In this document: positions 39,524 through 44,436 of the stretch, piece after piece
Layout of the letters: every line of letters starts with the position of its first letter
Numbering within the stretch: the first letter of the stretch is position 1
Origin: Acidimicrobiales bacterium
GTDB taxonomy: Bacteria; Actinomycetota; Acidimicrobiia; Acidimicrobiales; GCA-2861595
Reading direction: 5' to 3'
Assembly: GCA_035540975.1 (NCBI GenBank)
Contig: DATLFN010000003.1
Span: forward strand, 1 to 44,436
DNA length: 44,436 nt
Position numbers and translations under genes: made by a program
The notes under the pieces: generated by a model
The model's input: only the letters and a program-made list of their open reading frames with translations
Database searches by the model: none
What the model was told of the DNA's origin: nothing

Positions 39524-41698
39524 GTGGGGGGCTCGGACCAGCGTGGCTCCCCGGGAGCCCGTATGCCCTCTCCCCATCCCACCAGCCGCCGCCCGCCGGT
39601 GGTGGCGCGCCGGAGCTGGGTCTGGCGCTACCGGCGCCTCCTGTTCCTCGTCACCCTGCTCGCCTTCACCGCGCTGTCGGGCTCGGCGTACCTGCTGGTG
39701 CGGGTGCCGCTGCCGCCCGAGGTGCCCCAGGACCAGACCACCATCATCACCGACGTCAACGGCGCCCGGCTGGCCTCGCTGGACAGCGGTGAGAACCGGG
39801 TCAAGGTCGAGCTGGAGCAGGTCCCGCAGGTCCTGGTGGACGCCGTGCTCGCCGCCGAGGACCGCGAATTCTTCGACCACGCCGGCATAGACCCCGTCGG
39901 CATCGCCCGGGCGACCTGGGCCGACGTGCGGGGCAGGGCGCTCCAGGGCGGCTCGACCATCACCCAGCAGTACGTCAAGAACGTCTACCTCACCAGCGAG
40001 CGCACCCTGATGCGCAAGCTCAAGGAGGCGGTGCTGGCGGTCAAGCTGGAGCGCCGGTACGACAAGCGCGAGATCCTGGAGCGCTACCTGAACACCATCT
40101 ACCTGGGGCGCGGCGCGTACGGCGTGCAGGCGGCGTCGCGGTCGTACTTCGGCAAGGACGTGACCGAGATCGGCCTGCGGGAGGCCGCCTACCTGGCCGG
40201 TCTCATCCGCCTCCCCGAGGTGGCCGACGCCGCGAAGGCACCCGAGGCGGCCGCCGCCCGGCGGGCCCGCATCCTGGCGGCGATGGAGGACGTGGGTGCG
40301 ATCGACGGCCGCCAGCGGGCCGAGGCGGAGAAGGAGCCGGTGACCTCGTACGTCATCGAGCGGGGCCGGGCCGAGACCACGTTCGCCCGCCCCGAGAAGG
40401 GGACCCAGTACTTCGTCGAGTTCGTACGACGCCAGCTCGAGCAGCAGTACGGGCGGAGCGCGCTGTACTCGGGCGGGCTCCGGGTGCGGACGACGCTCGA
40501 CCTGAACCTCCAGGTCCAGGCCTACGACGCGGTCTACGGCTACCTCGACCGGCCCGACGACCCGGCGGCCGCCCTGGTGGCGATCGACGAGAACGGCTAC
40601 GTCAAGGCGATGGTGGGCGGCCGGGACTGGAACGCCCCGGACGCCTTCGCCAAGGTGAACCTGGCCGTGGGCCGCGACGGCGGCGGCACCGGGCGCCAGC
40701 CGGGGTCCACGTTCAAGCCGTTCGTGCTCGCCACCGCCGTGCGCGACGGCTACAGCCCGCGGGCGCCGCTCCCGGGCCCGCCCGAGGTCACCTTTCCCAA
40801 GGCCAACCAGGGGAAGGACTACGTGGTCAAGAACTTCGAAGACGCCGACTTCGGCGAGTCGGTGAGCCTGGTCGACGCCACCAGGAACTCGGTGAACACC
40901 GTCTACGCCCAGCTGATCAAGGTGGTCGGCTCGGCCAGGGTGGCCGAGCTGGCCCACCAGGCCGGCATCCGCTCGCCGCTGGTGGAGAACATCTCGCTGG
41001 CTCTCGGGACGTCCGAGGTGTCGGTCCTGGAGATGGCCAGTGCCTTCTCCACCTTCGCCAACCGCGGCGTCCACGTGGAGCCGACCGTGATCCTGGACGT
41101 CGTCAGCGCCAGCGGCCACATCCTCCGGCCCGCCCAGGCGCCCGTTCGTCGCCGGGTCCTGGACCGCGGCGTCGCCGACGTGGTCACCCACGCCCTCCAG
41201 CAGGTCGTGCAGTCGGGGTCGGGGACGCAGGCCAGGATCGGCAGGCCGGTGGCGGGCAAGACGGGGACGACCCAGGACTTCGGCGACGCCTGGTTCGTCG
41301 GCTACACGCCCACGCTCACCACCGCCGTGTGGATGGGGTTCCCCGAGGGCAACGTCCGCAAGATGGACAACGTGCGCGGCCGCAAGGTGAACGGCGGCTC
41401 GTTCCCGGCCGTGCTGTTCCGCCGCTTCATGTCGGAGGCCACCAAGGGCGTCGACGCCGGCGGCTTCCCGGCCGCCGAGCTGGGCCGGGGCAGGCCCGTC
41501 AAGCCACCCTCGGGCGTGCTGTTGCCGACGACTACCACGTCGTCGACCACGACGCCGCCCACCTCGGCGGTCCAGGCCGCGCCCCCGACGACGGACGTCG
41601 AGGCGTCCCCGCCCACCACGGCGGTGGCGGCCGCCAGGGTGCCGGACACGACGAGCACGACGGCGGGCCTGCTGGGGCTGGGCAGCGGCCGCCCCTAA
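39524..41698 (+). CDS. Class A penicillin-binding protein (PonA type)
   Basis: A 724-residue bifunctional peptidoglycan synthase. Residues 1-35 are cytoplasmic and basic, then a transmembrane helix (LLFLVTLLAFTALSGSAYLL). The GT51 glycosyltransferase has AAEDREFFDHAGIDPVGIAR, GGSTITQQYVKN and RYLNTIYLGRGAYG. The transpeptidase has SxxK (GSTFKPF), SxN (RNSVNTVYAQ) and KTG (AGKTGTTQDFGDAWFVGYTP). The tail is Thr/Pro-rich (TTTTSSTTTPPTSAV), probably outside the cell wall-facing domain. It polymerises and crosslinks glycan strands. It matches ponA1 (Rv0050) by position. No PASTA domain is present. GTG 39524 follows a -10 box. Confidence 0.95.
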   Translation: MGGSDQRGSPGARMPSPHPTSRRPPVVARRSWVWRYRRLLFLVTLLAFTALSGSAYLLVRVPLPPEVPQDQTTIITDVNGARLASLDSGENRVKVELEQVPQVLVDAVLAAEDREFFDHAGIDPVGIARATWADVRGRALQGGSTITQQYVKNVYLTSERTLMRKLKEAVLAVKLERRYDKREILERYLNTIYLGRGAYGVQAASRSYFGKDVTEIGLREAAYLAGLIRLPEVADAAKAPEAAAARRARILAAMEDVGAIDGRQRAEAEKEPVTSYVIERGRAETTFARPEKGTQYFVEFVRRQLEQQYGRSALYSGGLRVRTTLDLNLQVQAYDAVYGYLDRPDDPAAALVAIDENGYVKAMVGGRDWNAPDAFAKVNLAVGRDGGGTGRQPGSTFKPFVLATAVRDGYSPRAPLPGPPEVTFPKANQGKDYVVKNFEDADFGESVSLVDATRNSVNTVYAQLIKVVGSARVAELAHQAGIRSPLVENISLALGTSEVSVLEMASAFSTFANRGVHVEPTVILDVVSASGHILRPAQAPVRRRVLDRGVADVVTHALQQVVQSGSGTQARIGRPVAGKTGTTQDFGDAWFVGYTPTLTTAVWMGFPEGNVRKMDNVRGRKVNGGSFPAVLFRRFMSEATKGVDAGGFPAAELGRGRPVKPPSGVLLPTTTTSSTTTPPTSAVQAAPPTTDVEASPPTTAVAAARVPDTTSTTAGLLGLGSGRP

Positions 41699-41729
41699 GT
41701 AAAGTAGGCGGCTCCGCCCCCGCCGCCCG

Positions 41730-41775
41730 ACCTGTGGCGGGAACGACCCGGATGCGAGTCGTTCCCGCGACAGGT
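41730..41775. terminator. Two-way hairpin terminator between convergent genes
   Basis: 18-bp arms ACCTGTGGCGGGAACGAC (41730-41747) and GTCGTTCCCGCGACAGGT (41758-41775) pair with a single mismatch around a 10-nt loop. It lies 32 bp after the PBP stop and 27 bp after the end of the oppositely oriented zinc-ribbon gene, so it can end both transcripts. There is no T run, as often in high-GC actinobacteria. Confidence 0.75.
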
Positions 41776-41801
41776 TCGAGGCCCGCTCGGCGCCGGCCCG
41801 C

Positions 41802-41957
41802 TCACCCCTCGTCGAGGGCCACGTGGTCGGCCGTCGACCGGCATTCGAAGCACCACAGCTCCGGGCCACCGGGCACGTCGCCGGCGGTGGCGGCCGGCGC
41901 CCGGACGAGCACCAGGTCGTCGTCCTCCCCGGCGCACCGCTCGCAGACGCGCTCCAC
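41802..41957 (-). CDS. Mini zinc-ribbon protein
   Basis: A 51-residue protein starting (M)ERVCERCAGEDDDLVLVRAP and continuing to ELWCFECRSTADHVALDEG. Two CxxC pairs about 26 residues apart would form one zinc ribbon. Support for a real gene: GTG 41957 lies 7 nt after TATCGT (41970-41965), the same promoter-to-start layout as other genes here; the stop is followed by a shared terminator; and the cysteine spacing is regular. Function unknown. It is too short for the usual ORF cut-off; the longer frame upstream is shadow. It is divergent from panB. Confidence 0.65.
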   Translation of the reverse strand: MERVCERCAGEDDDLVLVRAPAATAGDVPGGPELWCFECRSTADHVALDEG

Positions 41958-41964
41958 GCGCCGG

Positions 41965-41970
41965 ACGATA
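41965..41970 (-). promoter_or_regulatory. -10 box of the mini zinc-ribbon gene
   Basis: TATCGT on the minus strand, 7 nt before the GTG at 41957. It sits in the 79-bp divergent gap with panB, in which no clear panB promoter was recognised. Confidence 0.45.
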
Positions 41971-42036
41971 CCCGGCGTGCCACACTGGGGGTGCCGCCGG
42001 CAGCCTCCGCGCGCTGGACGGTCAAGGAGGTTCGCC

Positions 42037-42909
42037 ATGCCGACACGACCGACCGCGGTCACCGTCCCCGCCGTGCGGGCCCGCAAGGGCGAGGCCGGCG
42101 CCTCGCCCCTGGTGATGGTGACGGCCTACGACGCACCGTCCGCCCGCATCGCCGACGAGGCGGGCGTCGACCTGATCCTGGTCGGCGACTCGGTCGCCAT
42201 GGTCGTGCTCGGCTACGAGGACACCCTCCGGGTGACGGTCGACGACATGGAGCACCACACGGCGGCGGTGGCCCGTACCGGTCCCCGAGCCCTGGTGGTC
42301 GCCGACCTGCCGTGGCTCAGCTACCACGTCGGTGCCGAGGATGCCGTGCGCAACGCCGGCCGGCTGGTCCGGGCCGGCGCCGCGGCGGTGAAGCTGGAGG
42401 GCGGCCGCAAGCGGCTGCCCGTCGTCTCGGCCCTGGTCGACGCCGAGATCCCGGTCATGGGCCACCTCGGCCTCACGCCCCAGTCGGTGAACGCCACCGG
42501 CGGCTACCGGGTCCAGGGCAAGGACACCGGCGCCGCCGCCGCGCTGGTCGTCGACGCCCGGGCGCTGGCCGCCGCCGGCGTGTTCGCCATCGTGCTCGAA
42601 GGCGTCCCCGCTCCGGTGGCACGGCTGGTCACCGAGGCGGTGGAGGTGCCCACCATCGGCATCGGGGCCGGCCGGTGGTGCGACGGCCAGGTGCTGGTGT
42701 TCCACGACGTGGTCGGGCTGGAGGACCGGGTGCTGCCCCGGTTCGTGCGCCGGTACGCCTCGCTCAAGGCCGAAGGAGTGGCCGCCGTGTCGGCGTTCGC
42801 GGCCGACGTGCGGGCGGGCCGGTTCCCCGCCGACGCCGAGAGCTACCAGCTGGGGGAGGCGGCCGCCGCCGCCCTCGGTCTCGGCGGAGGTGCTAGCAAG
42901 ACGGCGTGA
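42037..42909 (+). CDS. panB: 3-methyl-2-oxobutanoate hydroxymethyltransferase
   Basis: A 290-residue TIM-barrel enzyme that adds a hydroxymethyl group from 5,10-methylene-THF to ketoisovalerate, giving ketopantoate for pantothenate and CoA. Blocks include VMVTAYDAPSARIADEAGVD, LILVGDSVAMVVLGYEDTL, GAAAVKLEGG, MGHLGLTPQSVNATGGYRVQ, VLEGVP with the catalytic Glu, and TIGIGAGRWCDGQVLVFHD. The Mg ligands Asp are in GDS and ADLP. ATG 42037 has AAGGAGG 6 nt upstream. panC and panD are not in the window. A DUF192 gene follows closely. Confidence 0.97.
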   Translation: MPTRPTAVTVPAVRARKGEAGASPLVMVTAYDAPSARIADEAGVDLILVGDSVAMVVLGYEDTLRVTVDDMEHHTAAVARTGPRALVVADLPWLSYHVGAEDAVRNAGRLVRAGAAAVKLEGGRKRLPVVSALVDAEIPVMGHLGLTPQSVNATGGYRVQGKDTGAAAALVVDARALAAAGVFAIVLEGVPAPVARLVTEAVEVPTIGIGAGRWCDGQVLVFHDVVGLEDRVLPRFVRRYASLKAEGVAAVSAFAADVRAGRFPADAESYQLGEAAAAALGLGGGASKTA

Positions 42910-42934
42910 CCGCGCCGCCCCCGCCCCGGGCCTG

Positions 42935-43486
42935 ATGCCGGGGCGCCACTCCATCAAGGGCCCGAGGCGCGCCCGGCGCTGGCTGGGCTGGGCGGTCGCG
43001 CTGCTGGCCGTCCTGGCGCTGACGGGCTTCCTCCTCGTGGGCGCCGACGGGCCCGCCGACCCCGTCCTCGGCGGCATCCCGGGCTACGGGGAGACGGCGT
43101 TCCGGGTGACCCCGGCGGGAGCCGCCTCGCCGGCCGGCCGCTACTGCGCCCTCCTCGCCGACACCGAGGCCCAGCGGGCCCGCGGGATGATGGGGCGGCG
43201 CGACCTGGCCGGCTTCGACGGGATGCTGTTCCGCTTCGACGCCGACACCACGTCGGCGTTCTACATGCGCAACGTGCCGGTGCCGCTGAGCATCGCCTGG
43301 TTCGACGCCGAGGGCCGGTTCGTCTCCGCGACCGACATGGCGCCGTGCCCCGACCAGGAGGGCTGTCCCACCTACCCGCCGCCGGCGCCGTACCGCGTCG
43401 CCCTCGAAGTGCTCCAGGGCGGGCTGGGCCGGCTCGGCATCGGACCGGGCTCCACCATGAGCGTCGGCGGGCCCTGCACGGAGTGA
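42935..43486 (+). CDS. DUF192 family protein, membrane anchored or secreted
   Basis: A 183-residue protein. A basic N-terminus (HSIKGPRRARRWLG) and hydrophobic helix (WAVALLAVLALTGFLLVG) form a signal anchor; the DUF192 domain follows, with RARGMMGRRDLAGFDGMLFR, FYMRNVPVPLSIAWFDAEGR and the end GSTMSVGGP. This family is widespread, small and of unknown function. The start is uncertain: ATG 42935 is used; GTG 42890 would overlap the panB end and add 15 residues. No strong Shine-Dalgarno is seen. It is the last gene before the rpsF leader. Confidence 0.8.
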   Translation: MPGRHSIKGPRRARRWLGWAVALLAVLALTGFLLVGADGPADPVLGGIPGYGETAFRVTPAGAASPAGRYCALLADTEAQRARGMMGRRDLAGFDGMLFRFDADTTSAFYMRNVPVPLSIAWFDAEGRFVSATDMAPCPDQEGCPTYPPPAPYRVALEVLQGGLGRLGIGPGSTMSVGGPCTE

Positions 43487-43675
43487 ACCGCCGGTCGTGT
43501 CCCGGCCGGACGTGTCCCGGACCCGACGTGGATGTCACACCCGGCTGGCAGGCTTCTCGCCGAGATGGAGCGATCGCCGGTGTCGACTAGGATGGCCACT
43601 TCGAATGCGACCCTGCCCCGGACCGACCGGGGCCCCGAGCGCCAGGGGCGCCGGGTCCAGAGGGAGGTGCGGCCC
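43487..43675 (+). promoter_or_regulatory. Leader region of the rpsF-ssb operon
   Basis: TAGGAT (43588-43593) is a possible -10, giving about an 80-nt leader. It contains a hairpin CCCCGG/CCGGGG (43616-43621 with 43627-43632, loop ACCGA), and further GC-rich symmetry (GGCGCC). In many bacteria the rpsF leader holds an RNA that binds the S6:S18 complex and contains a CCG element; this hairpin is a candidate only. Two copies of CGTGTCCCGG lie near 43497 and 43510. No gene is seen. Confidence 0.4.
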
Positions 43676-44050
43676 TTGCGGCCCTACGAAGTCATGGTCA
43701 TCCTCGACGCCGGCCTGGAGGAGGACGTCATCCGGGCCACGATCGACCGGGCCACCGGCGTCATCTCGGCCGGCGGGGGCAACCCGGGCCGGGTCGACCG
43801 CTGGGGCAAGCGCCGGTTCGCGTACGAGCTGAACCACCGCTGGGAGGGCTTCTACGTCCTCCTCGAGGCGTCGGCCGAGCCTTCGGCCATGGCCGACCTG
43901 GACCGGATGCTCTCCCTCACCGACGAGGTCATCCGCCACAAGGTGATCCGCCTGCCCGATGTCGTGGCCAACCGCGCCGTTGCGCGGTCGTCGGCCACGG
44001 CGGCGGCGGCGGTCCCCACCGACGGCGGCGAGAGCACGAAAGAGGGCTGA
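43676..44050 (+). CDS. rpsF: 30S ribosomal protein S6
   Basis: A 124-residue S6 protein. The start is TTG 43676, giving the family N-terminus (M)RPYEVMVILDAGLEED; GGGAGG lies 8 nt upstream. The frame is open to 43532 without support. Blocks include RVDRWGKRRFAYELNHRWEG and the S18-contacting end VIRHKVIRLPD. The C-terminal extension of about 28 residues is Ala/Thr/Ser-rich. S6 binds S18 in the 30S platform. ssb follows after 5 nt. It is the Rv0053 equivalent. Confidence 0.95.
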   Translation: MRPYEVMVILDAGLEEDVIRATIDRATGVISAGGGNPGRVDRWGKRRFAYELNHRWEGFYVLLEASAEPSAMADLDRMLSLTDEVIRHKVIRLPDVVANRAVARSSATAAAAVPTDGGESTKEG

Positions 44051-44055
44051 GGACC

Positions 44056-44436
44056 ATGAGCAACGGCAACAGCGTCACCCTGGTCGGCAACATCACGCGC
44101 GATCCCGAGCTGCGCTTCACGCCCAGCGGGCAGGCCACGGCCTCGTTCGGGCTGGCCGTGAACCGCCGGTGGCAGGACCGCCAGAGCGGCGAGTGGCAGG
44201 AGGCCACGTCGTTCTTCGACGTGGTGTGCTGGCGGGAGATGGCGGAGAACGCCAGCGAGTCGCTCTCGCGCGGCTCGCGCGTGATCGTCACCGGCCGGCT
44301 GGAGCAGCGCTCCTGGGAGAACCAGGAGGGCGAGAAGCGGTCGAAGATCGAGGTGGTGGCCGACGAGATCGGCCCCAGCCTGCGGTGGGCCACGGCCACG
44401 GTCACCAAGAACGAGCGCCGGTCCCCGGGCGAGGGG
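44056..44436 (+). CDS. ssb: Single-stranded DNA-binding protein, partial (3' end beyond window)
   Basis: The first 127 codons are present. The OB fold begins MSNGNSVTLVGNITRDPELR, then FTPSGQATASFGLAVNRRWQ, ATSFFDVVCWREMAENASES, SRGSRVIVTGRLEQRSWE and the end of the fold EVVADEIGPSLRWATATV. The C-terminal disordered tail and acidic tip that recruit replication and repair proteins lie beyond 44436. ATG 44056 follows the rpsF stop by 5 nt with GAGGA just upstream. It protects ssDNA at forks and is usually followed by rpsR (S18). Confidence 0.97.
   Translation, partial: MSNGNSVTLVGNITRDPELRFTPSGQATASFGLAVNRRWQDRQSGEWQEATSFFDVVCWREMAENASESLSRGSRVIVTGRLEQRSWENQEGEKRSKIEVVADEIGPSLRWATATVTKNERRSPGEG

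Noticed and set aside
41068-41085. parS-like GTCCACGTGGAG inside the PBP gene
   Set aside because: It shares only the CACGTG core with parS and lies in coding sequence; the flanking TTT/AAA positions do not match.
38030-42046. 1338-codon open frame antisense to the membrane protein, PBP and panB region
   Set aside because: It crosses several certain genes on the other strand and shows no domain, only Gly/Arg/Val-rich sequence.

Overview
The window is high-GC DNA from the chromosomal replication-origin region of an actinobacterium, most likely from or near the class Acidimicrobiia. That placement is an inference from base composition, frequent GTG starts, gene order and family content (DUF3566, DUF5318, DUF6049, a CwlM-like protein, Ino1). 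About 42 kb is conserved housekeeping DNA in tightly coupled operons, many with GTGA or ATGA stop/start overlaps. The first 2 kb is accessory DNA.

Layout. 1-2000 is an accessory patch next to a tRNA-Ile gene: an integrase remnant, a VapBC-type toxin-antitoxin pair, a zinc-ribbon remnant, and a second antitoxin/PIN pair whose toxin carries one frameshift. 2049-12227 (all minus strand) holds tRNA-Ile, a DUF3566 membrane protein, a TadE-like/M15-like fusion, gyrA, gyrB, a DUF721 (DciA-type) gene, recF, dnaN and dnaA. A DnaA-box cluster overlaps the start of dnaA. 12463-18355 (plus strand) is rpmH-rnpA-yidD-yidC-jag-rsmG-parA-parB with two parS sites. 18412-18444 is a near-perfect palindrome built from DnaA-box-like sequences. 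18456-30199 is mostly minus strand: a CwlM-like amidase homologue, trxA, trxB, a holin-like membrane protein, an anti-sigma/sigma pair, a Ser/Thr kinase, degV, a small membrane-anchored protein, murJ, a DUF6049 protein and a GNAT acetyltransferase. 30280-44436 holds pilT, the CCA-adding enzyme, a HAD phosphatase, a methyltransferase, an EEP-family hydrolase, ino1-padR, a DUF5318 gene, two membrane proteins, a class A penicillin-binding protein, a mini zinc-ribbon gene, panB, a DUF192 protein, rpsF and the start of ssb.

How it works together. The genes supply origin firing (dnaA, dnaN, recF, gyrase, DUF721), origin segregation (parA, parB, parS), membrane insertion and translation support (yidC, yidD, jag, rnpA, rpmH, rsmG), redox and extracytoplasmic stress response (trxA, trxB, sigma/anti-sigma) and peptidoglycan synthesis and its control (murJ, kinase, CwlM-like, PBP). 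The order follows Mycobacterium tuberculosis Rv3907c-Rv3921c through gyrA/Rv0007/ileT. The Rv0046c-Rv0054 block (ino1, padR, DUF5318, ponA, rpsF, ssb), which lies on the other side of oriC in that species, here sits next to the CCA gene.

Main points to follow up: (1) rnpA has no ATG/GTG/TTG at its conserved N-terminus; either it starts 4 nt before rpmH and contains the whole L34 gene out of frame, as reported for Thermus, or it starts at a CTG overlapping the rpmH stop; (2) a DnaA-box palindrome between parB and the amidase gene that copies the motif in the dnaA leader; (3) GyrA with Asn-Gln-Gln in place of Gly-Asp-Ser in the quinolone region; (4) a widespread TAnnnT hexamer 6-9 nt before start codons, pointing to leaderless transcription, including one bidirectional promoter with two overlapping -10 boxes; (5) an amidase homologue lacking both zinc histidines, and an intact kinase carrying what resembles the extracellular part of mycobacterial Rv3910, unlinked from murJ.
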